Source: Pseudovibrio axinellae
Lineage (GTDB): Bacteria; Pseudomonadota; Alphaproteobacteria; Rhizobiales; Stappiaceae
Length of the DNA stretch: 64,000 nucleotides
Assembly: GCF_900110875.1 (NCBI RefSeq)
Contig: NZ_FOFM01000005.1
Coordinates: 62,001-126,000 of the forward strand
Direction of reading: 5' to 3'
Part shown: positions 33,293 to 41,076 of the stretch, in pieces
How positions within the stretch are numbered: position 1 is the stretch's first letter
Layout of the letters: every line of letters starts with the position of its first letter
Translations under genes and position numbers: made by a program
Notes under the pieces: generated by a model
What the model was told of the DNA's origin: nothing
Database searches by the model: none
Seen by the model: only the letters and a program-made list of their open reading frames with translations

Positions 33293-33602
33293 AAGCATCC
33301 ACTCCAATCATATCCGCCAAGTTACAAGCCGCCTGTTTCTGCGACAGAGAAAACAGATAGGCTCCAAGGCTGATAAAGTCCCGCCCACCTTCACCAGTCG
33401 CAAAGTCACACCACAGACCCGATGCAATATTGACCTTAAACGACCCAGCACGGCGATCCATGCGGCGCGGGTTCTTCACGGTATACTCGCAGCCACAAAG
33501 CCGCCCACCGGGGAGCCACCTCCTGCAGATGGTGTCACCATGAAGCAAAGCAGATCTCGCGATGTGCTGGAAAGCAATGCGGGGATTGTGCCGACGTCTC
33601 AT
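33285..33602 (-). CDS. N-terminal primase-associated protein of the island
   Basis: The 105-aa product contains NPRRMDRRAGSFKVNIASGL then WCDFATGEGGRDFISLGAYL. In related island proteins I associate this segment with the region just before the toprim domain. It overlaps the following primase gene by 8 bases, so the two were probably one protein or act as a pair. No CHC2-type zinc-finger pattern is complete here. Confidence 0.65.
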   Translation of the reverse strand: MRRRHNPRIAFQHIARSALLHGDTICRRWLPGGRLCGCEYTVKNPRRMDRRAGSFKVNIASGLWCDFATGEGGRDFISLGAYLFSLSQKQAACNLADMIGVDAYE

Positions 33603-33711
33603 AGCCGTCCCCTCCTTATTAGGAAGAGATTGACGGCCACATCTACGGCAAAAATAATCTGCTCTGAAAACAACCTGTCAGCAGCAAAGAAAATAAACTC
33701 AAAGGCCATGA

Positions 33712-33933
33712 TTATCTGGCCTCCACATCACTTGTGGAGCTAGTCAAATGAGATTCAATCCATACCTGTATGTCAGAAGGCCGATAGCGAACCGCCTTAC
33801 CCAGCTTCACATACTTCGGCCCGCCACCACGCACCCGCCATGCCTGAATGGTGCGAATAGAAATTCCAAGATAGTCCGCCGCCGCCGCTTCTGTAATCAA
33901 AGCGTTCTCAACGCTGTTCAGTTCCGTCCTCAT
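33712..33933 (-). CDS. excisionase-like HTH protein
   Basis: The 73-aa protein carries a MerR-like helix-turn-helix (ITEAAAADYLGISIRTIQAW, then RVRGGGPKYVKLGKAVRYRP), the pattern of the AlpA/excisionase group found with tyrosine integrases. The ATG at 33933 is preferred because GGAGG lies 8 bases upstream. Earlier GTG/ATG codons are too close to that site. It probably controls excision or early island genes. Confidence 0.8.
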   Translation of the reverse strand: MRTELNSVENALITEAAAADYLGISIRTIQAWRVRGGGPKYVKLGKAVRYRPSDIQVWIESHLTSSTSDVEAR

Positions 33934-34016
33934 AACCATCACCTCCGCTCATTTGCGATGATGGGATCATGACGAGGTATCAGCAGCCCTATCAGTTAAA
34001 AGGAGGCAAAACTATT

Positions 34017-34829
34017 TTACCCATCCCCATCAACTACCCTGCGCCATAGTTGAGTCTTCTTTTTCTTCAGCCATGTTCTGGCTTGTTCGGCATCTGGAAC
34101 AGATGCACCTCGCATATACTGAAAGCCGTCAAGAAACATGGAAACAAGTTCAGCACCATTTTCTGGAAAGCCTTCTTGTCCAAGTCTGAGAACAAGAGCA
34201 TCATAAGCCTCGTCCCATAGATATTTTTTGGGACGCCCTGAACCTGCCTGCTTTGGCAAGCACGCCTTATCCTTCAGTTTACTCGGATGATAGATCTTCA
34301 AACCTTCTGCGACCTGCACCCACTTGCGCGTATTTGTGCGGCCTAAGGTACAACTCTCAATTCCAACCCGTGTATGAGTATAGGTCCAAAGCTCCGAAGG
34401 AATGAGTTTTTCTTCAGCTATTGGCCTTTCTCGCCCTTTCGCAACCAGTTTGCCGGTAGCCAGATAAGATACAAGCGTTTCATAGCGCCCGAACACTGCC
34501 AAATAATATTCTTGCATCTCTGGTGAGGATGCCTTCCGCTCTTTTCTGAGAATCCGCACTTTACCTCTCACACGAGTATATTTGGCTTTGACTTCCTGCG
34601 TTAAGTCAAATGCCCATTTTCGAGGCTCAGCAATAACAGGCCATCTTGGATGCTTGTTATAGGTCCAATAACGAATGATTGTTTCAGGACTTGGCCTAAA
34701 GCTCGGCGTTTCAGCTTGAACGGAATTGATAGCTTCCAAAACTTCGGATGCTTGGCAAACAAATCTCACGAATGCCTGTTTAAAAGACAAGTCGTGCAGC
34801 CCCAAAAGTTCCTGGCACTCTTCATCCAT
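34017..34829 (-). CDS. 270-aa island protein of unknown function
   Basis: The start is taken at the ATG at 34829 (MDEECQELLGLHDLSF) with GGAGAAGG upstream; a TTG one codon earlier is unlikely. The product is rich in charged residues (KVRILRKERKASSPEMQEYY, GSGRPKKYLWDEAYDALVLR) and may bind nucleic acid. No family is recognised. It lies between the HTH gene and the defence operon on the same strand. Confidence 0.7.
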   Translation of the reverse strand: MDEECQELLGLHDLSFKQAFVRFVCQASEVLEAINSVQAETPSFRPSPETIIRYWTYNKHPRWPVIAEPRKWAFDLTQEVKAKYTRVRGKVRILRKERKASSPEMQEYYLAVFGRYETLVSYLATGKLVAKGRERPIAEEKLIPSELWTYTHTRVGIESCTLGRTNTRKWVQVAEGLKIYHPSKLKDKACLPKQAGSGRPKKYLWDEAYDALVLRLGQEGFPENGAELVSMFLDGFQYMRGASVPDAEQARTWLKKKKTQLWRRVVDGDG

Positions 34830-34887
34830 CAAACCACCTTCTCCTTACCCTTAAGAGCTTCTTGGAAGGCTAGCGCAAATTTCACGG

Positions 34888-35085
34888 CTATTCAGCAAAG
34901 AAATCTTCATCCATCCGATGGTTGGAAATAGTCCGGCTGGTACGTACACCAACGTCATGCTCAACCATCAACCCGACGAATTGCAACCATCTTCGACGCA
35001 TCAAATATTTCGAGCGCCAGATTGCGGGGAAAGCCTTCAGGTATTTCTCGGCTATCGTACTCAAGGCAATTTCTCGACGCCCCAT
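34888..35085 (-). CDS. possible small island protein
   Basis: A 65-codon frame (MGRREIALSTIAEKYLKAFP...) lies 13 bp after the metallopeptidase gene. It has no convincing ribosome-binding site and matches no family I know. It is listed because the gap is otherwise empty, and it could be spurious. Confidence 0.3.
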   Translation of the reverse strand: MGRREIALSTIAEKYLKAFPAIWRSKYLMRRRWLQFVGLMVEHDVGVRTSRTISNHRMDEDFFAE

Positions 35086-35098
35086 GAATACTGAGAAG

Positions 35099-35827
35099 TC
35101 AGTACTCCCAATCTTCGTGAGCTAGAGGTTCAGATTTGAGTTTATCCCTTGCGGAACGCCAAGTGGGCAAAAATTCATCCATCAGACAGCGGAAACGATC
35201 ATTGTGACGGCGTTCGTGTAAATGAACCAACTCATGCACTACAATATACTCAAGACATTCTGGCGATTTTTTAGCAAGCTCAAGATTGATCAAAATGCTC
35301 TTGGTGTTAGTATTGCAACTTCCCCACTTGGTCTTCATTTTTTGAATTTTCCAACCATCCGGCTGTCTACCAACAATCGGTTGCCAGCGCTCAAGAAGCT
35401 TAGCAACCTCAATCTTCAAATACTGCCTGTACCATTCCGCTAGTAGGTCAGCTCTGCGCTGTATGGACGTATTTTTCTTCACGTTCATCCGCAGTACGGC
35501 ATTATTGCAATGCGTCACGCCGGATTTGCCACGTACCTCTTCCAGTTTAAGAATATAGCGGTTGCCACGAAAAAAATGACTTTCACCATCAACATAAACT
35601 CTTTCAGATTGACGCGGCTGTTTTCTGAACTCTTCTTGGCGTTTGCGTATCCAAGGCAACCGAGAAATAATTGCTAATCTGAGCCGATCATCATCAAACC
35701 TCTCAGGTGATGATAGTTTCACCTTTCCATCTGGTGGACAAACAGACAGGTGCAGATTTTTGATGCTCTTTCGAATGACATCAACTTCCACACCTGACAC
35801 CGTTATTGTTTTTTTATTCGTACTCAT
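35099..35827 (-). CDS. YgjP-type (DUF45) metallopeptidase in the type I RM operon
   Basis: The 242-aa protein has the metallopeptidase site HELVHLHERRHNDRF, with H198, E199, H202 and a likely third ligand H208, preceded by KTKWGSCNTNTKSILINLEL, the YgjP-like signature. It begins 14 bases inside the end of hsdR, so it is translated with it. Members of this family recur next to hsdR, but a defined role in restriction is not established. It may process or regulate the complex. Confidence 0.88.
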   Translation of the reverse strand: MSTNKKTITVSGVEVDVIRKSIKNLHLSVCPPDGKVKLSSPERFDDDRLRLAIISRLPWIRKRQEEFRKQPRQSERVYVDGESHFFRGNRYILKLEEVRGKSGVTHCNNAVLRMNVKKNTSIQRRADLLAEWYRQYLKIEVAKLLERWQPIVGRQPDGWKIQKMKTKWGSCNTNTKSILINLELAKKSPECLEYIVVHELVHLHERRHNDRFRCLMDEFLPTWRSARDKLKSEPLAHEDWEY

Positions 35828-38800
35828 ATTGCTGTTTTGCGAGCTCTACGATTTTTTGAACCAGATCTTTGTCATTTACGATTTTGTGAATTGCGGCCAT
35901 GATTTCGCGTTCTTTAGGTTTGTTGCCAACCCAATCCGCACGCTTTGACGCCCTGATCGCCGTGTCAACTTGCTCAACCCAGATTTCATCCTGTTTAATG
36001 TTGTCGTAAAAAGCCTTTTTTGCAGGCGTATTCACATTGACAGGGTAGTCAGTAGGATTGATACCTCCGGGATTTACGACTTGCGCCGACAAATCCTTCA
36101 CTTTCTCTAAATAGTCTTTGTAGTCTAAAGCCTTCTGGCGACGCTCCTCAATGAGCGCATCTAGGAGCTCGGACATTTTCTCATAGTATTTCGGATTAAC
36201 CTGCTTCTCATCAATGATCTTTTTTCGGATGTTGTTTTCGATGGTTTCAGCCATTGCCTCTTCCGATCCCACCTTCCCTAGCGGGGATTTATCCAGATCG
36301 TCAGTTCCCTTTTTTACAATAAGATCAATAAGCCCCAGCTTTTCGAAGTCCGCAATCACTTCACTGTCTTCAGCGCGTATATATGTATCGAGAAGGTGTC
36401 TCATAGCAGGTTCGTAGAGCTTCATGTCTACATAGTCACCGCTTGCGAGTTTGATTTCATCTCTCACTTTTGCGAAATGCTCTACTTCAATCTTGATAGC
36501 TTCAAACTCTGCCTCAGAATAACCGGCCTCTTGAAACTCACCTGCTAGGTTTGCATAGGCACGCAAAAGGCTCGCAACTGCTTTGTACAGGGCTAAACGT
36601 TTTGGTTCATTCTCTTGAAGTTGTCCTTCAATGGCAGGATCACCACAAAAATACACACGGTATTCATCTTGCCCTTTGGGCTCTAAAACCTGTTCGCAGA
36701 TTGCCTTGACAACTTCACGCGCATCTTCAAGTTTTTCACGAGCCTTTTCCAAGCGGTCAGAAAGCAGGCCAGCAACATCAGATTTCTCGTATTGATCAAA
36801 GGCTCCGCTGGTGTAATCGCCTATAGCCCCCTCTAACCGATGAAACAAATCTTTGTAGTCAACGATATAGCCATACTCTTTATCATCACCGTCCAATCTG
36901 TTTACACGGCAGATGGCTTGAAAAAGGCCATGATCCCGCATCTCTTTATCGATGTAGAGATAAGTTGCCGAAGGGGCATCAAAGCCAGTGAGCAGCTTGT
37001 CCACCACGATTAAAAGACGCATTTGCCCCGGTGCTTTGACAAACTTGCGCTTTACCTGCTTTTCGAACTCTTCTGCCTTTCCCATCGCATCGTCTTCGCT
37101 CTCCTCAAAATACTCGGCGAGCATACGGCGATAAATGGAATATTGGTTTAGCTTTTCGGTGAGGCCTGCACCGGTTTCCTCTCCCTTGATATCTGAAGGA
37201 GACGGCTGATAGCTGGTAATGATGGCGCATTTTCCAGCCAAATCTGTTTTGCTGAAAAGGTCATAGACTTTGCAAGCTTGATAGATGCTGCTGCAAACCA
37301 GCATCGCGTTACCACGCCCATCCATCAGGCGAGGCTTTGTCTCCATATCCATGAGGATATCATTGACGATCTGCTCAAGACGATCCTGACTTGAAAGAAC
37401 CTTCTTCAGCGTTCCCCATTTCATTTTGAGCTGGGAGCGAGCCATCTCAGAGAGGTTTTTTGTTTTGGCTTCAAACCACTTGTCGATTTTGTCCTGTGAC
37501 TTCACGTACTGATCAATATCACGCGCTTCATAGCGCAAATCCAACACCACGCCATCCTCAATAGCCTCGTCAAATTTATAGGTATGAATGAAGCTGCCAA
37601 ACGTCTCGATACTCTTCTTCTTATCGGCTTTCAGAAGTGGTGTTCCGGTGAAACCAATGAAGGTGGCATCAGGAACAATGGTGCGCATGGCCTCGTGGAG
37701 TTTACCAGATTGCGTCCGGTGGCACTCATCAACAAAGACGAAAATCTCCCCCTTTGCTTTGAAATCTGAGGGCAAGCTCTCCTTCAGTTCTTTGATATAA
37801 TCAGCGGTTGCCCTGTTATCTTCTTCCTCAGACTGGCGGCCAAATTTATGGACGAGAGAGCAAACAAGCCATTCCGTAGATGTATTGAGTGTACTGATAA
37901 GACCCTTACCGTTTTTGGTTCGGTAGATCTTCTCATCAACTCCTTGGAAGACGCCTTCAATCTGCTCATCCAGCTCTGTACGGTCGGTAATGACGAGGAC
38001 ACGCGCATTTTGAACGTTCTCTCGTATCCATTTGGCCATCCAAACCATTGTAAGGCTCTTACCTGAACCCTGCGTGTGCCAGATAATCCCGCTGTCACGG
38101 CTCTCAATGTACTTATGTGCTGCATTTACACCGAAGAACTGGTTGTGACGGCACATCTTTTTGATGCCACTGTCAAACACAATGAAGTCGTGAATGATTG
38201 TGAGGAAGCGCTTCTTCTCGCACATCTTGCGAAGGTGAAAATCGAGTAAATTACCACTTGGCGTCTCATCTTCCTCTTTCCATTGATAATAATGCTTTTC
38301 GGGTGTCTCAATGGTTCCATAGCGCAAGCCTTCGGTGTCGTTGCCTGCCATGGTGAGCTGCATGGTTGTGAAGAAGTTGCGGATGAATTCTTTCTTCTGA
38401 TTATCGAGATTTTGGCGAATGCCTTCGCTCACCGATACGCTGGAGCGCTTGAGTTCAATCACGCCTAGAGCAATACCATTCACATAAAGAACGATGTCAG
38501 GGCGTTTTTTGTTCTCGCCTTTTACTGAGACTTCTTCGGCAATATAAAAATCGTTGTTGTCGAAGTTTTTCCAGTCGATCAGCCAGATTGTTTGGTTCTG
38601 TTCACCAATTTCGTCTTTGGCTTTCACGCCATAGCGCAGGAGGCCATAAACCTCCTTGTTTGCGTCATAGAGGTGACGACCATCGCCAAGGGCGGAGGCT
38701 TGTTCCAGTGCCCGAAAACTGCGAGTTATCAGCGCCTCGCTATAACCTTGTTTTTTTAGCCATGCTTCAAGAAGGTTTTTTTCTATATTCTTATTTTCTT

Positions 38801-38900
38801 GGTCATGTCGGTCACCGAGATAAGTGTATCCCAGTTCTTCGCAGAACAACTTAACAACTCGGTCCTGTGTTGCGCGTTCAATTTGCCCGACAGAGCTCAT
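35814..38900 (-). CDS. hsdR: type I restriction enzyme R subunit
   Basis: HsdR translocates DNA and cleaves it away from the recognition site. The 1028-aa product has the N-terminal nuclease core (RPDIVLYVNGIALGVIELKR, with D135, E149 and K151), Walker A TQGSGKS at about 276-282 and a DEAH-like VDECHR box. The SF2 helicase motif QAICRVNR and a C-terminal assembly region follow. It lies 8 bp after the nuclease gene and overlaps the metallopeptidase gene. Confidence 0.96.
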   Translation of the reverse strand: MSSVGQIERATQDRVVKLFCEELGYTYLGDRHDQENKNIEKNLLEAWLKKQGYSEALITRSFRALEQASALGDGRHLYDANKEVYGLLRYGVKAKDEIGEQNQTIWLIDWKNFDNNDFYIAEEVSVKGENKKRPDIVLYVNGIALGVIELKRSSVSVSEGIRQNLDNQKKEFIRNFFTTMQLTMAGNDTEGLRYGTIETPEKHYYQWKEEDETPSGNLLDFHLRKMCEKKRFLTIIHDFIVFDSGIKKMCRHNQFFGVNAAHKYIESRDSGIIWHTQGSGKSLTMVWMAKWIRENVQNARVLVITDRTELDEQIEGVFQGVDEKIYRTKNGKGLISTLNTSTEWLVCSLVHKFGRQSEEEDNRATADYIKELKESLPSDFKAKGEIFVFVDECHRTQSGKLHEAMRTIVPDATFIGFTGTPLLKADKKKSIETFGSFIHTYKFDEAIEDGVVLDLRYEARDIDQYVKSQDKIDKWFEAKTKNLSEMARSQLKMKWGTLKKVLSSQDRLEQIVNDILMDMETKPRLMDGRGNAMLVCSSIYQACKVYDLFSKTDLAGKCAIITSYQPSPSDIKGEETGAGLTEKLNQYSIYRRMLAEYFEESEDDAMGKAEEFEKQVKRKFVKAPGQMRLLIVVDKLLTGFDAPSATYLYIDKEMRDHGLFQAICRVNRLDGDDKEYGYIVDYKDLFHRLEGAIGDYTSGAFDQYEKSDVAGLLSDRLEKAREKLEDAREVVKAICEQVLEPKGQDEYRVYFCGDPAIEGQLQENEPKRLALYKAVASLLRAYANLAGEFQEAGYSEAEFEAIKIEVEHFAKVRDEIKLASGDYVDMKLYEPAMRHLLDTYIRAEDSEVIADFEKLGLIDLIVKKGTDDLDKSPLGKVGSEEAMAETIENNIRKKIIDEKQVNPKYYEKMSELLDALIEERRQKALDYKDYLEKVKDLSAQVVNPGGINPTDYPVNVNTPAKKAFYDNIKQDEIWVEQVDTAIRASKRADWVGNKPKEREIMAAIHKIVNDKDLVQKIVELAKQQYEYE

Positions 38901-38908
38901 AACATTCC

Positions 38909-39844
38909 CTAACTCTTAAATAATTTAAAACTTACCTGATAGCGGTAGAAATCAATATTGTTGGTCACGCGCAGGGCGCGGCGCAGGCGCAAATCATCTT
39001 CCAGCGCGATAATTGCACCGCGAACGGTTTGCCCTTCATCCGTTAATTCATCCAGCACAAAGCCCATATAGCGCTGGATCTGTCCGACCACGGCATCACT
39101 GACACGGCCTTTTTTCAGCTCAACAATGAGGTATTCTTTTTTGTCCTTACTGATCGCCAGAATGTCGATTGCGCCGGTATCGGTCGGATATTGCTGGCCA
39201 ACAATTTCCCCCTCATCCTCAACAATATCATAGCGAGCACCCAGCTCAGTGTTTGGCCAGTTGGAAACAAGGAAATCTTCAAGATGCTTTTCAAGGGCAA
39301 AGACACTGGGATCTTCAACCAACTCATCTGTTGAGATGAGCGTTGGTTGAGGATTGCCGCCAATTAATCCCTCAAGTTCAGCAGTGTGCTTGGTGATGTT
39401 GCACACTGTACCAATAGAGCCAGAAGAGTTCTGTAAGGGCGTACTCATATCGCTGCGCTGAATGGTATCTTTGTACCACCTCACACGGCGGCGATGCGGT
39501 AACAGTGTCGTCTCCTCATAATAATAGTCAGAGATGACTTCCCCCACCCGGTAAGCACGATTTCCATCAGGGCATAAAACAATATCGCCTTGCCTGATGC
39601 GTTCGCAAATGGTGAAGAGCATACCGCAGGAAAGCCCTGCGGTGACTTTGCTATTGCCGGGATTAGCGGCGTGAAAGGCAGGCACCACCTGTTCACGAAA
39701 AGCTTGCCAGCCGTCATTCAGCAGGTGTGCAAGATCAAAGTGAATAGACCAATGCCCACCAATAAATTCGCCGTCATGGCACTCCCGCGCAAAGCAGCTT
39801 TTGCGCCCTAACATAATGCGGTAGTAATTACGGGAAGTGCTCAT
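38909..39844 (-). CDS. putative restriction nuclease: PUA/EVE-like domain plus NucS-like PD-(D/E)XK domain
   Basis: In the 311-aa protein, residues 1-130 contain FIGGHWSIHFDL and GDIVLCPDGNRAYRVGEVIS, then RRRVRWY, resembling EVE/PUA-type readers of modified bases. Residues 185-270 form a nuclease core, with TGAIDILAIS (D227) and VELKKGR (E242, K244) followed by QIQRYMGF. The C-terminal part matches NucS/DUF91-type endonucleases. It overlaps hsdS by 4 bases and lies 8 bp before hsdR. Its presence inside an HsdMSR operon suggests an auxiliary, possibly modification-dependent, restriction function (inference). Confidence 0.8.
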   Translation of the reverse strand: MSTSRNYYRIMLGRKSCFARECHDGEFIGGHWSIHFDLAHLLNDGWQAFREQVVPAFHAANPGNSKVTAGLSCGMLFTICERIRQGDIVLCPDGNRAYRVGEVISDYYYEETTLLPHRRRVRWYKDTIQRSDMSTPLQNSSGSIGTVCNITKHTAELEGLIGGNPQPTLISTDELVEDPSVFALEKHLEDFLVSNWPNTELGARYDIVEDEGEIVGQQYPTDTGAIDILAISKDKKEYLIVELKKGRVSDAVVGQIQRYMGFVLDELTDEGQTVRGAIIALEDDLRLRRALRVTNNIDFYRYQVSFKLFKS

Positions 39845-41076
39845 ATCAATCGCGTCCTCCCTGTTAACAGCTCCTGCATCATGCCTTGTTTGAGGGCTTT
39901 GGTTTTGGCGAGGCGATTTTCTAACGAATGGATCTCTCCTTCCATTGTGGTCAATACGCTTGCAATAGCTATCTGCTCGTTTTCAAGGCTAGGAAGCGGG
40001 AAGAGAACCTTCGCTAGTAGCGTTCCATTCGTAAGAGCTCGTGTGGTGTAGGAACTGGAAGATTTTATTTGTGCTCTAACAACTTCAGATCCAAAGCAGT
40101 ATTTCTTGAAATTTAAGTGAATTTTCGAGCTGTCTGATTTATCGCGTCCGCGCAATATGAAACCACTAAAAACAGCAGAACTAATATCGTCAAGAAGGAC
40201 AGAGCTTAAGCCTATTTCTTCTACGGTTTCTGAGGTTCGTGTAAAAAATACATCACCTTTTTTAGCGCTATAATTTTTGATTTCTTCGCGGGAAACATCG
40301 ACGCAACCAACGACATGTTCCTTACGTATACCTTCTTGTCCAAACACATCCATATAATTGATTATGGGTGTTCCGTATCCAAAGTACTTCTTGGCCTTGT
40401 TGAGGCCGTTTTTAAACTCTATGTAATCTCCGATCAGAGCAACATCCCAATCCTCAGGAATTTCGCCAAGTTCGGTTTGTTTGAAACCTTTGCCCTCGCC
40501 GAAGCCCGGAAGACGGGTTTTACCGGTCAGGAGTTGTTGCATAGTGCCGGTTTTGATCTGGCGTTTTTTCTCAATCAACGCCTCCAACGACGCAATCAAC
40601 CCATCTACATCCGACAGTGCCTCAGCAATGGCTTTTTGTTCTCTATTGTCATTTGGAGCGGCAGTTTTCAGCGGAAGAATTTTCGATACTGTTAATCCGG
40701 GCTGAGCAGAAGACTCAGAATACTGGTTGAGGTTCATATCAGTGAGAACATAGCTCAACCATTTGATGTTAGTGCCGTCCATGGGTGTCGCAACAACAGC
40801 ATGCTCAGAAGCAAAGAACTGGCCAGTCGCAAACTCGACGTTACCACACAAAGCTCCTTGACGCCCAACTAGAGCGTAATCCCCATCATGCGTGAATGTT
40901 TTTGTAAACCCCCGAAGTCCATTTCCACCGTAACACGGGTATGGAGCAGTTTCGCTTATACTCTTGCTGGTAATGCTTTCTCCGCTCTTCATTATACAAA
41001 GTTGCGAAAGCTTCTTATCATCCCAATCCTCAGGAATGACGCCAACTTCAGTTTGCTTGTAACCTGCCTTTACCAT
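39841..41076 (-). CDS. hsdS: type I restriction-modification specificity subunit S
   Basis: HsdS selects the bipartite target site. The 411-aa product has two target-recognition domains, each opened by a related motif (TEVGVIPEDWDDKKL and TELGEIPEDWDVALI). Each is closed by a conserved coiled-coil helix (REQKAIAEALSDVDGLIASL; NEQIAIASVLTTMEGEIHSL) and the pair LLTGKTRL/LLTGRTRL. It overlaps the hsdM end by 7 bases and the next gene by 4. The sequence alone does not give the target. Confidence 0.96.
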   Translation of the reverse strand: MVKAGYKQTEVGVIPEDWDDKKLSQLCIMKSGESITSKSISETAPYPCYGGNGLRGFTKTFTHDGDYALVGRQGALCGNVEFATGQFFASEHAVVATPMDGTNIKWLSYVLTDMNLNQYSESSAQPGLTVSKILPLKTAAPNDNREQKAIAEALSDVDGLIASLEALIEKKRQIKTGTMQQLLTGKTRLPGFGEGKGFKQTELGEIPEDWDVALIGDYIEFKNGLNKAKKYFGYGTPIINYMDVFGQEGIRKEHVVGCVDVSREEIKNYSAKKGDVFFTRTSETVEEIGLSSVLLDDISSAVFSGFILRGRDKSDSSKIHLNFKKYCFGSEVVRAQIKSSSSYTTRALTNGTLLAKVLFPLPSLENEQIAIASVLTTMEGEIHSLENRLAKTKALKQGMMQELLTGRTRLI

